From contig DBTQ01000036.1 of NCBI GenBank assembly GCA_002307135.1, positions 1-64,000 on the forward strand: 64,000 nucleotides of DNA, written 5' to 3'. The stretch's first letter is position 1. Each line of letters begins with the position of its first letter. This DNA comes from Bacteroidetes bacterium UBA1312 (GTDB lineage: Bacteria; Bacteroidota; Bacteroidia; Chitinophagales; Chitinophagaceae). Positions 16,379 through 25,397 of this stretch are shown piece after piece. The position numbers and the translations under genes are program-made. The notes beneath the pieces were generated by a model, which saw only the letters and a program-made list of their open reading frames with translations, was not told the origin of the DNA and ran no database searches.

Positions 16379-17309
16379 TGGCCTGGAAATAATAGATGAG
16401 TAAGGAACCGATACCGAGTACCATTATGATTTTGAGGTAGCGGCTCATGGTGTTGTAATGTTTGGTAGTAGCCTGCCTGGGCAGATAAAGTACCCATACT
16501 ATAAGTGGTGCTGCAAGGGCTACAAATGTATAGGTGCCTAGCAGACCTTGTACTTTTACGGAGGCTATGAGCAGCGGAATGATGGCCAGCAAGGATAATG
16601 CTTGTACAAATGTACCGCTACGTTTGAGTCCGAGTTTGATAGGCATGGTAACACAGCCTTCGGCAGCATCGCCAATATGGTCTTCCATGTCTTTTACCAC
16701 TTCGCGCATCCAGGTGAGTACAAAGGCAAAGCAGGTATAGATGCCGAGTATCCACACGGGATTAGGGATCATGTCTGAGCCTTTGTGCAACATGGACGGC
16801 TGTGCAAAGAATTGCCATAATGCAGGCTCATAGACGAATAGGGTAAGTATGGTCAATGCGGTCAATAGGGCAACAATGACATTGCCAATGACAAACATGC
16901 GCTTGAAATGCGATGAGTAAAGGAAGAGTAATACGGAGCAGGTGATCTGGATCCAGAGCCAATGCAGTTTGCCGGCTTTGTAAGCTACTATAGCTGCCAG
17001 TAATATGCCGGCAACATTGAGTACAGAGTGAAATATGATGCCTGCACGGCGGTGTATCTGGTTTTCCAGAATTACTTTTTCCGGCCTGTTGATGGCATCT
17101 ATTTTAATGTCGAAGTAGTCGTTAATAATATAGCCTGCTGCAGCTATCATAAGGGTGGACAGGCACAATAAACTGAAGTTGAAGGTATCTAATAGAAATG
17201 GGCCATTGCCCCATTGACGCAGGGGTATGAGCACACAAGCCCATACCAACAGTTGGGTCAGCAATACAATTAATAGATTATTCCAGCGAATCAGTCGAAG
17301 CCAGTTCAT
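16371..17309 (-). CDS. UbiA-family prenyltransferase
   Basis: A 312-residue membrane protein with about nine helices and both Asp-rich motifs of the UbiA superfamily: NDYFDIKIDAINRP (residues 63-76) and DMEDHIGD. These bind Mg and prenyl diphosphate. Bacteroidota relatives are often annotated as geranylgeranylglycerol-phosphate geranylgeranyltransferase-like; the real acceptor (quinone, lipid or heme precursor) cannot be told from sequence. It ends inside the maf start (8-bp overlap) and begins 20 nt after pyrE. Confidence 0.85.
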   Translation of the reverse strand: MNWLRLIRWNNLLIVLLTQLLVWACVLIPLRQWGNGPFLLDTFNFSLLCLSTLMIAAAGYIINDYFDIKIDAINRPEKVILENQIHRRAGIIFHSVLNVAGILLAAIVAYKAGKLHWLWIQITCSVLLFLYSSHFKRMFVIGNVIVALLTALTILTLFVYEPALWQFFAQPSMLHKGSDMIPNPVWILGIYTCFAFVLTWMREVVKDMEDHIGDAAEGCVTMPIKLGLKRSGTFVQALSLLAIIPLLIASVKVQGLLGTYTFVALAAPLIVWVLYLPRQATTKHYNTMSRYLKIIMVLGIGSLLIYYFQANG

Positions 17310-17329
17310 ACGATAAGGTAGTGCCGGGC

Positions 17330-17959
17330 TTAAATGCTCCAGGTACTGGGGCTAGTGCGCCATTCTGCTAATTTTGCTCTTTGCTCTGCGTCCACAATTT
17401 TTAAATCTTCTGCTACTTCCATCAATGCATTATAATTGCTGATGGTAAACAGGGGGACGTGGGCAGCAGCAAAAGCTTCTTCTGCAACAGGGAAACCATA
17501 AGTAAACAAGCCGCACATACCGATCACTTCGGCACCATTGGCACGCAAGGCTTCTACTACTTCAAGGCTGCTTTTGCCTGTAGATATTAAGTCTTCAACA
17601 ACAACTACTTTCTGACCGGCTTCGAGCACTCCTTCTATTTGGTTGCCCATGCCATGTTCTTTGGGTTTGCTGCGTACGTAAATGAATGGTAATTTCATGA
17701 GGTCGGCAGCCATTACTCCGTGTGCAATGCCCGCAGTGGCTACGCCGGCTATCACATCTGCATCCGGAAAATGCTCCAACACCATGTTGGCGAGTTCACT
17801 TTTTACAAAGTCGCGTACATAAGGAAAGCTCAATACTTTACGATTGTCGCAATAGACGGGAGAGTTCCAACCAGATGCCCATTTATAAGGTTGTTGCAAG
17901 TTTATTTGTAATGCTTTAATTTGCAAAAGTTTTTCAGCGAATTGTTTCTGTGTATTCAT
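17330..17959 (-). CDS. pyrE: orotate phosphoribosyltransferase
   Basis: Makes orotidine 5'-phosphate from orotate and PRPP in pyrimidine synthesis. I use ATG 17957-17959 (MNTQKQFAEKLL), giving 209 residues, the typical length; the frame extends to 18019 but would overlap the divergent Nudix gene. The PRPP-binding loop VVVVEDLISTGKS is present, as are YCDNRKVLSFP near the N-terminus and IAGVATAGIAHG. Only 45 bp separate it from the divergent Nudix gene. Confidence 0.93.
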   Translation of the reverse strand: MNTQKQFAEKLLQIKALQINLQQPYKWASGWNSPVYCDNRKVLSFPYVRDFVKSELANMVLEHFPDADVIAGVATAGIAHGVMAADLMKLPFIYVRSKPKEHGMGNQIEGVLEAGQKVVVVEDLISTGKSSLEVVEALRANGAEVIGMCGLFTYGFPVAEEAFAAAHVPLFTISNYNALMEVAEDLKIVDAEQRAKLAEWRTSPSTWSI

Positions 17960-18004
17960 GCGCCCAAAGCTACGCCCATTCTCTAAATTTACAATCTTGT
18001 TACG

Positions 18005-18625
18005 ATGAGTTTTACACAAAAAATATATTACAACAATAAGCCGCTGATACTGTTTGTTGGTGATCTTGTGCCTGAAGGTTTAACTGCATACCCTATATTG
18101 GAAGGTGCGTCAGGCGCTAATTTTACAAAGGCAATAAGTATGTTGGAGCGCGTGGATTGCTTAGGCGTGATTGTACACGACAGCTCCCGGGAAACGATGG
18201 AAAAGGAATTGCTCTGGGCTTTTTACCCCATACATTCGGGGGGAGGGGTAGTGGTCAATGAGTCGGGCGATGTACTGATGATTTACCGCAGAAATAAATG
18301 GGATTTGCCCAAAGGGAAGCAGGATGAGGGCGAAGATATAGCTACTTGCGCCTTGCGAGAAGTGCGCGAAGAAACGGGATTAAAGACGGTTTCTATTGAT
18401 TATAAAATTTGTAATTCGTTGCATCTGTACCCGATGAACAATAAGATGGTGCTTAAATATACGGCCTGGTATAAGATGAAAGGCACGCTCAAAGACTTGC
18501 TGTTGCCTCAGGAAGAAGAGAAAATAGAGCAGGCCGTTTGGGTAAAGCCATCGGCCATTAGTCCATTGCTGGTTAATTCTTTTGACACTATAAAGGATGT
18601 GCTGTTAGAAGCGGGTATTTTATAA
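18005..18625 (+). CDS. Nudix hydrolase
   Basis: A 206-residue protein. The Nudix domain occupies the C-terminal two thirds and contains the box GKQDEGEDIATCALREVREETGL (G-x5-E-x7-REVxEExGL) that binds the metal and cleaves nucleoside diphosphate-linked substrates. The first 75 residues form an extra N-terminal segment common in Bacteroidota homologues. Substrate unknown. Divergent from pyrE with a very short shared promoter region. Confidence 0.88.
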   Translation: MSFTQKIYYNNKPLILFVGDLVPEGLTAYPILEGASGANFTKAISMLERVDCLGVIVHDSSRETMEKELLWAFYPIHSGGGVVVNESGDVLMIYRRNKWDLPKGKQDEGEDIATCALREVREETGLKTVSIDYKICNSLHLYPMNNKMVLKYTAWYKMKGTLKDLLLPQEEEKIEQAVWVKPSAISPLLVNSFDTIKDVLLEAGIL

Positions 18626-18713
18626 AAAAGGTTAATCAAGTATAGATTAACAATACTCAAACATTTAATTTTTCATCTTTGCATAAGACAGGAAGGAGCG
18701 AGCAGAAAAAATT

Positions 18714-19025
18714 ATGGCAAAGATTATAGACTTACGGAAGTTTGGTATTAAGGATACTGTTTTGAAGAGCATATCTAAAAGAAGAACGACATTTTGGAGT
18801 ATGATGCGCAGTATGGCTCACTTAGATTATAAGCCGTCTCTGTTGCTGGTCATTACTTTTTTATTCGCGACTTTATATTTGATTGCACAAAAATTTATAT
18901 TGCCGCCACTGCTGATTCGTTTAGCAGGTACCATTATTGTACTAGTTGTATTGCTCAAAACATTATCGAACGAAACATACCGCTATTCAAGATTTAAAGC
19001 ACGAAGCAGAAGACATTGTGAGTAA
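18714..19025 (+). CDS. small two-helix membrane protein
   Basis: A 103-residue protein with a basic N-terminus (KFGIKDTVLKSISKRRTTFW), two hydrophobic segments (about 40-58 and 64-82) and a basic Arg-rich C-terminus. Both ends should be cytoplasmic by the positive-inside rule. A -7-like CATCTTTGCA lies about 35 bp upstream. No family recognised. A bidirectional terminator follows. Confidence 0.55.
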   Translation: MAKIIDLRKFGIKDTVLKSISKRRTTFWSMMRSMAHLDYKPSLLLVITFLFATLYLIAQKFILPPLLIRLAGTIIVLVVLLKTLSNETYRYSRFKARSRRHCE

Positions 19026-19035
19026 AATAATAAAA

Positions 19036-19060
19036 CCGACTCGGAGGAGTCGGCTTTATT
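19036..19060. terminator. bidirectional terminator
   Basis: The 7-bp stem CCGACTC-GGAG-GAGTCGG (19036-19053) has CTTTATTATTTT on the plus side and TTTTATTATTTT on the minus side. It separates the convergent genes ending at 19025 and 19081. Confidence 0.8.
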
Positions 19061-19080
19061 ATTTTGATGTATAAGCTTTA

Positions 19081-20037
19081 TTAATTTAAGGCATTGATTG
19101 CTGCTTTGAATGCTGTAGGTGTGGTTTTGGCAATGGTAACGGTATAGGCACTTCCGTTGGATGCGGTCACATTGCTCAATATACCTCCATAGAAATAACC
19201 ATTGTATATGGTACAAACAATAATGTGTGCTTTTAATTTGACCATATTGACAGATTTGAATGTGCTGTTGGAGTAGGTACCTCCATAGGCAGTATTATAA
19301 GAGATAGCACTCATTAGGCCATCCAATATATAGTAAGCTCTGATACTTCCTTTAGCCAATGTGTCGCTGATGCCATCAATTTTTACATCTACTAATGCCT
19401 TGTCGCCGGAGCCATATTTATCGCAGTTGGTAAAGCCCAAACTATCCGGATTAAGTGTGATGGTATCGCCATTATAAACAATAGGACCAGTTAAGCCTAA
19501 TGTGTCCATGCTTATGAGCCAATTGACATTGCTGCCTGGTGTGGTGGTAGAACTATAGCCTCTAAAATACGTCATGCCGGCAGTAGCAGCACCTTTATTG
19601 GTTGGTAAATGTACTTCATAATTCATACCACTTCTCATATACAATGATGTAGTTCCCTGTGTGGCTTTCACATTGAACTCGCCTCCGGAAATTAGGATTT
19701 GGTCGTTGCTCATGGTCAGCATTTCTCCGAATATCATATCGCCTTCATTGGTACATTCCAATACTTCAATATCTACATTGCCACTTACTAAGGCTCCTGT
19801 GCCTGTTTGAAATGCGTTGGCCGGGAATACGTAGCGTGTACCACTGTTGCCATAGAAAGTGCCACCTGCATTGGCATTGATGGTTACTGTTTTGGACTTA
19901 GGTGCAGCTTCGGCATAGGCATTGCTGAAAGAGGTGTAACTACCGGGGCTGGGAATAGGGTTCTCACCTTTTTTACAGGCAATAAAAGAGGTACTGAGGC
20001 TCAGTAGGAGCAGTGTTGGGATTTTTAGATTTTTCAT
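19081..20037 (-). CDS. hypothetical lipoprotein of the ECF sigma module
   Basis: A 318-residue protein from ATG 20035-20037 (MKNLKIPTLLLLSLSTSFIAC), with a lipobox SFIAC at about residues 17-21. The mature part starts with KKGENPIPSPGS and has YVFPANAFQTGTGALVSGNVDIEVLE, resembling a carboxypeptidase-regulatory or transthyretin-like beta domain. Later parts have the pattern WLISMDTLGLTGP. Function unknown. An ECF-type promoter identical in spacing to that of the sigma gene lies 50-80 bp upstream, so it is a likely member of that sigma factor's regulon. Confidence 0.65.
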   Translation of the reverse strand: MKNLKIPTLLLLSLSTSFIACKKGENPIPSPGSYTSFSNAYAEAAPKSKTVTINANAGGTFYGNSGTRYVFPANAFQTGTGALVSGNVDIEVLECTNEGDMIFGEMLTMSNDQILISGGEFNVKATQGTTSLYMRSGMNYEVHLPTNKGAATAGMTYFRGYSSTTTPGSNVNWLISMDTLGLTGPIVYNGDTITLNPDSLGFTNCDKYGSGDKALVDVKIDGISDTLAKGSIRAYYILDGLMSAISYNTAYGGTYSNSTFKSVNMVKLKAHIIVCTIYNGYFYGGILSNVTASNGSAYTVTIAKTTPTAFKAAINALN

Positions 20038-20087
20038 AAGTAAGCAGTTTATGTGATGAAATTTTGGCATCGCTACCTTTCTTATAT

Positions 20088-20119
20088 ATGACGTACGGCC
20101 AATACTATTTGTTAGTAAT
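20088..20119 (-). promoter_or_regulatory. predicted ECF sigma promoter of the lipoprotein gene
   Basis: On the minus strand: ATTACTAAC, 14 bases, GTACGTCAT. The CGTC-type -10 and AAC-type -35 are the classical ECF pattern. The same two 9-mers with the same 14-base spacing occur at 23091-23122 upstream of the sigma gene. The distance to the start codon is about the same in both cases (51 and 48 bp). Confidence 0.78.
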
Positions 20120-20129
20120 CGTTAGCAGT

Positions 20130-22451
20130 TTATTTTTTGTGTGTACCAAATATGGTATAGCCTAGCGAAAGCCTGATATAGGCTTGTGAGAATATTTTAC
20201 GCAATTCAGGATCACTGATATTATTGTAGCCCGATAGGTTTTGTTGTATCAATAAATCAATCAGGAATTTTTCTCTGAAGGAATAAGACAGTCCTAAGCT
20301 ATAGCCGAACCTTATGGGGCTTGGCGTGGTTGAGGAGGTAGCAGTGTAGCTCGAGAAAGGTGTGGAGCCACTATGCGAAAATTTGCTGGACGGGGCAGGG
20401 GCTACAGAGTCTTTGTAATTTAATAAAGTATCTGTAATGGTCAATCCGGATATGGTACGTAGGTTATTATCTAATGCAATCAGTTTTCCAAAAGTGAAGT
20501 TGATGCCCAGCATAACCGAGAAGTGGTTATCTAATTTATATTTGAATAAGAACGGTAGTTCCAACTCGATAAATCGTCTCTGGGCTTGAATAGAGGCTAT
20601 CATAGAATCGTAACTTTGTTTGTAGGCATAGTCATATACCGGAGTACCTGTAATTGAATCTTTAGTGGCGTGATATAGGGTAGCGTATGTACTATCCGGG
20701 CCTAACTGATAATAAGTGCCGGTAGTGTTGGTGTAAGCCTTGTTTGTTTGTGCTATTTTAATACTCGGTTGTAACAAAAAGCTGAGTCTGTTGGTGAATT
20801 TTACTTCACCAAAGATGGTGCCTACATATTTACTTGCTGTAAAATTATTGGTTCCTCTTTCATAACCTGCCTTAACACCAATAAGCATGTTCAATGGTTT
20901 CCGGATTTTCTTTCCTTTGGTATCGGGAGTACCGGCGCCTCCACCTATGGCGGTGCTGTTGGGTTCTTTCAGTATGTCTGAAGTGTTATTGTCCTCTTCA
21001 GATAATTTAGGAACACCTGATAAAAAGTTTTTGTCTTTGAGTTGGTCAGCAATTTTGTTTTTGGCTTTCGTTTCTTTTTTCTCTTGTTCTTTTTTTAGAC
21101 TGGCCGGATTAAATTGATACACAGAAGATAATTTCGTACTGTCTGAATTATTGCTCTGCTCTGTTATTTTTATTTTGGTGCTTGGCTTGTGGTTTTGTAC
21201 AGGTTTATTTTCCTCTGTTTCTGTAAGCTGTACAGAAGGTTTTGAATTCGCTTTTTTCGCTGCTACATCTGTGTTATTTACAATATTTTTTTTGCTGGCA
21301 GGTACAACGCTTGACGAGTGACTTTGAATATGGTCTTGATCTTTGTCGGGATGTTTTGTTGTAAGCGGATTTCTATTTTTAGGTTTATCTGTAGCGGTTG
21401 CATTCAATGCTTTATTTACAGTGCTTTTTGAAACAGATACACTGTTCTTTTTAGCTACCGGTTTGGGTTGAGTGGCCGTTCCTTTTTTATGTAGGGACAT
21501 CCGGGTTGCTGTACTTTGAGCGTTGGTCATTTTAAGATTTGATGCTATAGTATCTGTAGCGGTACTTATTTTTTTTACTGATTTTGTCAAAGCTGCTGTA
21601 TGAGTAGCTGTATGGGGCACTACGCGTTTTGCAGCGTCATTATCATCTGCCGCTTGCTTGGTGGTTGGCTTTGTTTGGTTTTGTTTGTCCTTATGTGGTA
21701 ATATATTGGTGTTAGTAGCAACAGTTTTATTATTGCTGGCATTAGCCGGCGCATTTCTTGCAGCGTCGTTATTGTCCTCAGCTTGCTTGGTTGGCTTTGT
21801 TTGGTTTTGTTTGTCCTTACGTGGTAATATATTGGTGCTAGTGGCAACAGTTTTATTGTTGCTGGTATTAGCCGGCGCATTTCTTGTAGCGTTATTATTG
21901 TCTGCCGCTTGCTTGGCTGGCTTTGTGTGGTTTTGTTTGTCCTTATGTGGTAATATGCTGGCGTTGGTTGTTATAGTTTTACTTGTCGCTTGTATTGATG
22001 TAGTATCTGCAATATTATTGGCTATTGCTGTATTGCTTGGTGATCCAAGAGAGTTGTGTTGTTTCTTTTTGTGCTGTAAATGATCGTTGCCTCGGCTGTT
22101 TGCATATTGAGTATTGTTGTTCTTTTTTATCGTTTTTACTAAATCGTTGGTGGTGTCTGTTTGCGGATGCTTTGTTGGCGCGTTAGTGTTTGGTGACGCA
22201 ATAGGAGGTTGGGTAATTGGATGACTAATAGAAGCAGATGTGCGGTTGTGGATATAATAAGCAGCAATAGACCCGCCTACAAATAGCAAAGCTATCAGCA
22301 GGTAAAACCACCATCCGAATATTGGTTGAGGAGACTTGTTATCGTCTAATCTTTTTTCCAATGTATCCCATACTGATGATGGAGGCGTTTCGGTAGCATT
22401 ACCGAGCTCCTCCAGGAAAAACTCATCAATATTTCTTTTGTTGTCGTTCAT
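20130..22451 (-). CDS. inner-membrane-anchored outer-membrane beta-barrel protein (putative anti-sigma partner)
   Basis: A 773-residue protein in four parts: a short cytoplasmic N-terminus with PPSSVWDTLEKRL (residues about 1-42); one membrane helix (about 45-65); a long Lys/Asn/Thr/Ala-rich disordered span (about 70-510) with three 42-residue repeats; and a C-terminal PorT/OMP-like beta-barrel (about 525-773). The N-terminal motif recurs in Bacteroidota proteins encoded next to ECF sigma factors, so an anti-sigma or signal-relay role is likely but inferred. It follows the sigma gene by 4 nt. Confidence 0.65.
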   Translation of the reverse strand: MNDNKRNIDEFFLEELGNATETPPSSVWDTLEKRLDDNKSPQPIFGWWFYLLIALLFVGGSIAAYYIHNRTSASISHPITQPPIASPNTNAPTKHPQTDTTNDLVKTIKKNNNTQYANSRGNDHLQHKKKQHNSLGSPSNTAIANNIADTTSIQATSKTITTNASILPHKDKQNHTKPAKQAADNNNATRNAPANTSNNKTVATSTNILPRKDKQNQTKPTKQAEDNNDAARNAPANASNNKTVATNTNILPHKDKQNQTKPTTKQAADDNDAAKRVVPHTATHTAALTKSVKKISTATDTIASNLKMTNAQSTATRMSLHKKGTATQPKPVAKKNSVSVSKSTVNKALNATATDKPKNRNPLTTKHPDKDQDHIQSHSSSVVPASKKNIVNNTDVAAKKANSKPSVQLTETEENKPVQNHKPSTKIKITEQSNNSDSTKLSSVYQFNPASLKKEQEKKETKAKNKIADQLKDKNFLSGVPKLSEEDNNTSDILKEPNSTAIGGGAGTPDTKGKKIRKPLNMLIGVKAGYERGTNNFTASKYVGTIFGEVKFTNRLSFLLQPSIKIAQTNKAYTNTTGTYYQLGPDSTYATLYHATKDSITGTPVYDYAYKQSYDSMIASIQAQRRFIELELPFLFKYKLDNHFSVMLGINFTFGKLIALDNNLRTISGLTITDTLLNYKDSVAPAPSSKFSHSGSTPFSSYTATSSTTPSPIRFGYSLGLSYSFREKFLIDLLIQQNLSGYNNISDPELRKIFSQAYIRLSLGYTIFGTHKK
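21660..21985 (-). repeat. three tandem ~126-bp coding repeats
   Basis: Marker GGCT positions at 21667, 21793 and 21919 show a 126-bp period (42 codons) encoding variants of NILPHKDKQNQTKPxKQAxDNNxAARNAPANxSNN. The repeats lie in the disordered periplasmic span of the barrel protein; copy number may vary between strains. Confidence 0.8.
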
Positions 22452-22455
22452 TGCT

Positions 22456-23043
22456 TTATATTAAAGCGTCAATTTTTTCTTTTAGTCGGCGTCTTGCATC
22501 GTTTAAATGCCATCTACTGTTGTTTTCTGTAATACCCAATAAGTTTGCTATTTCTTTATGTGAACAATCGTCAAATACAAATAGGTTGAACACACTTCGC
22601 TGGACATCAGGCAAAGCATGAACTAATGCTATCAATTCTTTATAGGCTAATTTTCCAATACTGGTTTCGGGGATAGGTATCTCGTGTTCTTCTATTTCAG
22701 TCGCTACAATTTGGGTCTGCTTTATTTTTTTACGCAGGAAATCCATAATTGTATTGAGTGTAATTCTATGTATCCAACCTTCAAAGGAACCAGTGTTGGT
22801 ATATGTTTCGATATGAGTTAATATTTTAAAAAAGCTTTCGTTCAGGATTTCTCCGGCATGACTAGTGTCATACACATATCTACGGATTTTGGCGTAGAGC
22901 ATGGGAGCGTAATGGTCGTACAGTTTTTTTTGGGCACGTTTGTCTTTGGCAATACATTGTTGAATAAGCAAGAACACGCCTTCAGTACCCAAAAGGGCAC
23001 CGTCTTTTTTAAAAAAAGCAGGTTGTGTTTCTTGCGTACTCAA
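22456..23043 (-). CDS. ECF-type RNA polymerase sigma factor
   Basis: A 195-residue sigma-70 family protein lacking regions 1 and 3. Region 2 is visible as AQKKLYDHYAPMLYAKIRRY...EILNESFFKI and EGWIHRITLNTIMDFLRKK. Region 4 is visible as LPDVQRSVFNLFVFDDCSHKEIANLLGITENNSRWHLNDARRRLKEKI. It is transcribed with the barrel protein downstream. An ECF-type promoter sits 48 bp upstream, suggesting positive autoregulation. Confidence 0.9.
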   Translation of the reverse strand: MSTQETQPAFFKKDGALLGTEGVFLLIQQCIAKDKRAQKKLYDHYAPMLYAKIRRYVYDTSHAGEILNESFFKILTHIETYTNTGSFEGWIHRITLNTIMDFLRKKIKQTQIVATEIEEHEIPIPETSIGKLAYKELIALVHALPDVQRSVFNLFVFDDCSHKEIANLLGITENNSRWHLNDARRRLKEKIDALI

Positions 23044-23090
23044 AATATTTGATGGGGTTAATGGGGCATCATCATACTGTTTCCATAATA

Positions 23091-23122
23091 ATGACGTACA
23101 ATAACAAGAAAACGTTAGTAAT
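23091..23122 (-). promoter_or_regulatory. predicted autoregulated ECF promoter of the sigma operon
   Basis: On the minus strand: ATTACTAAC, 14 bases, GTACGTCAT, identical in both 9-mers and spacing to 20088-20119. Transcription would start near 23083. Confidence 0.78.
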
Positions 23123-23157
23123 CATGATGTATTTTTTTTAAAAAATATGAATTGCTG

Positions 23158-24159
23158 TTATACAGACTGGTACATGAGCTCAATCATTCGTACAACTTCT
23201 CTGCCTTCTTCGGCAGTTGTCATCATATTTTTGCCGTTATTCAACACATCTATTACATTTTGTATCAGTTTGTCGTGATTGCTCATAGAGCCTTGATAGG
23301 CACCATAATCATTATTTTTAGCGCTGATATTTATAGCGGGTATAGCTGCTCCTTTAAGTTGTTGGTATTCTATGGTATTTAAGTATTGTCCGCCAATTTT
23401 TACGGTACCATGCTCTGCAAATAGGGTAATGGCACCTTCCATATTTTTATCGTAGGAGCAGGTGGTAAAGTTGAAGTTAACAATAGATCCATTTGCTGCA
23501 TTAAGTACGAAGCTTCCGGTGTCTTCAAATTGTGTATTGTGTTGGTGGGCGAAGTTATTTATAGACCCTTTGGCACTTATAATAGACCCATTGAGGTAGT
23601 AAAGGATGTCCACAAAATGGCTAAATTGGGTAAACAGGCATCCTCCGTCTTTATCTTTCTTTCCACGCCAGTCGCTTTGCGTATAATAGCTATCACCACG
23701 GTTCCAAAAGCAGTTTACTTGTACTAAAAATGTTTTACCTAAACGATGTTCTTCCAAGAGCTTTTTTACGGCTTGTACGGGTGGATTGTAGCGGTTTTGC
23801 TTTACTGCAAAAATCATTTTTCCGGCTATCTCAGCAGCTTCAATCATTCGGTTGCATTCTTGAACGCTGAGTGCCATTGGTTTTTCGACAACTGTATGCA
23901 GTCCTGCCCGTAAGCCGGCAATAGTATGGGATTCGTGCAAATAGTTAGGTGTACAAACACACAATACATCGGCATTATTATTGTTTAATAAGCTATCGAT
24001 GTCCTGATAAAAAGAAACATTGGAAGGAAGCTGTTCTTGAAGTAAGGTATTAATATCACATACAGCTACCAGTTCAGCAGCTTCATTATTCAATATATGC
24101 TCTGCATGGCGCTTGCCAATATTTCCAAAACCTATTATTGCGAACTTGATTTTAGTCAT
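23158..24159 (-). CDS. Gfo/Idh/MocA-family oxidoreductase
   Basis: A 333-residue NAD(P)-dependent dehydrogenase. The N-terminal Rossmann fold has FAIIGFGNIGKRHAEHIL (GxGxxG, residues 11-16) and the catalytic-region motif VVEKPMAL at about 90-97. NRYNPPVQAVKKLL and the FTQFSHFVDILYYL stretch resemble sugar-nucleotide dehydrogenases of the WlbA type used in surface polysaccharide synthesis, but no such cluster is around it. It ends next to the ABC permease gene (37-nt gap). Confidence 0.83.
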   Translation of the reverse strand: MTKIKFAIIGFGNIGKRHAEHILNNEAAELVAVCDINTLLQEQLPSNVSFYQDIDSLLNNNNADVLCVCTPNYLHESHTIAGLRAGLHTVVEKPMALSVQECNRMIEAAEIAGKMIFAVKQNRYNPPVQAVKKLLEEHRLGKTFLVQVNCFWNRGDSYYTQSDWRGKKDKDGGCLFTQFSHFVDILYYLNGSIISAKGSINNFAHQHNTQFEDTGSFVLNAANGSIVNFNFTTCSYDKNMEGAITLFAEHGTVKIGGQYLNTIEYQQLKGAAIPAINISAKNNDYGAYQGSMSNHDKLIQNVIDVLNNGKNMMTTAEEGREVVRMIELMYQSV

Positions 24160-24196
24160 TATTACCCGAATTCAAATTAATTGATATGCGAAAGTA

Positions 24197-25297
24197 TTAC
24201 TCCCACTTAAATACTCTTCCTGCAACAAAGTAAATAACAATACCCCATGCGAGTAAGATTAAAACATCCCATCTCAATTCCCAAAGATTGGCTCCTTCAA
24301 AGGCTGTTTTTCGAAGTGCATCATTAAGGTAGGTGAGGGGCATAGCACGACTAATTGGTTGTAACCATTTAGGAAATTCGTCAATAGAGAAGAATGTGCC
24401 TGCCAACAAGAACTGCGGCATAGTGATTAAATTCGCCATTGGAGGGATCGTCGATTCACTTTTGGCCAGACCACTAACACTAAATCCAAAGCCCATAAAT
24501 ACCATGACGCCAATCATACATAAGAAAAGCATTTGAGCAATGGTGGCAAAGCCATGAATAAGATGATAGTCGAATGCATAATAGCCAACGCCAATAATGA
24601 TCAATGCGGTCAATAATTGAAAGAACATCCGTGCAATACCTTCACTCAAAACAATGATTTCGCGGCGAACGGGGGTGGCGAAGAATCGCTTCAATACTAA
24701 TGTCTGGCGCATATTGAAAAATACGAACGCGGTACCAAATACACTGCCTGCCAATAAAGAAAAACCTAATTGACCCGGTAAAATAAAGTCAATGGTTTTC
24801 AACTCGCGCATTGTTGTCAGTTGAACAGAAACGGTGGCTTGTTCGGCTGTTCTTTTGGCGATTTCAGGATCTCGGCTTTCCACTACTTGGTTAATAATAG
24901 CACGTAGTTGCTCTACTTTAGCCGCCTGGGCTGTAGATGCTGCTATGTTTATTTTGTATTTTGGTAATGTACCGGCTGCTTGAGTTTTGATGTCGATAAC
25001 CGCCACAATATTACCTTCTTTTAGCCCTTTTTGTACAGCTGCATCATCTGAGAAGTTAACCCATTTAAGTACAGGTATGCTGTGCAGTGCCTGATACATT
25101 TCATTAGTTGTATCTGAACCCAAAGCATTAGTAACCTTGATACTAAATCCTTTGCCTCCACCCAAAAATCCAAACGCAATAATGAATACCAAGGGAAATG
25201 CCACACTGAATACCACAGCCGAAGGGCTCTTGGTGATAGATTGAAGACTCGCTTTGGTGAGAGCAGTTAATGCCCGCAAATTGCTATAATCTGACAT
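24197..25297 (-). CDS. ABC-2-type transporter permease
   Basis: A 366-residue membrane protein. It has an N-terminal cytoplasmic segment, a first helix (SAVVFSVAFPLVFIIAFGFLGGG), a large extracytoplasmic loop (about 50-170) and five further helices. Near the C-terminus is LLAGTFFSIDEFPKWLQPISRAMPLTYLNDALR, the conserved ABC-2 signature. The ATPase partner is not visible nearby, so it is probably encoded elsewhere. Substrate unknown. Confidence 0.83.
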   Translation of the reverse strand: MSDYSNLRALTALTKASLQSITKSPSAVVFSVAFPLVFIIAFGFLGGGKGFSIKVTNALGSDTTNEMYQALHSIPVLKWVNFSDDAAVQKGLKEGNIVAVIDIKTQAAGTLPKYKINIAASTAQAAKVEQLRAIINQVVESRDPEIAKRTAEQATVSVQLTTMRELKTIDFILPGQLGFSLLAGSVFGTAFVFFNMRQTLVLKRFFATPVRREIIVLSEGIARMFFQLLTALIIIGVGYYAFDYHLIHGFATIAQMLFLCMIGVMVFMGFGFSVSGLAKSESTIPPMANLITMPQFLLAGTFFSIDEFPKWLQPISRAMPLTYLNDALRKTAFEGANLWELRWDVLILLAWGIVIYFVAGRVFKWE

Positions 25298-25397
25298 AAA
25301 ATAATTCCAAAAAGATGCACAAATGTAGGCAACTAGAAGTTTATAAATGTTCTAAAAGCGAATTGTCGTAATTTGGCTGCTATTGTATTATCTGACA

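Noticed and set aside
21658..22083. 141-codon hydrophobic plus-strand ORF
   Set aside because: Antisense shadow of the Lys/Asn/Thr repeat region of the barrel protein; the Leu/Val richness comes from reverse reading of those codons.
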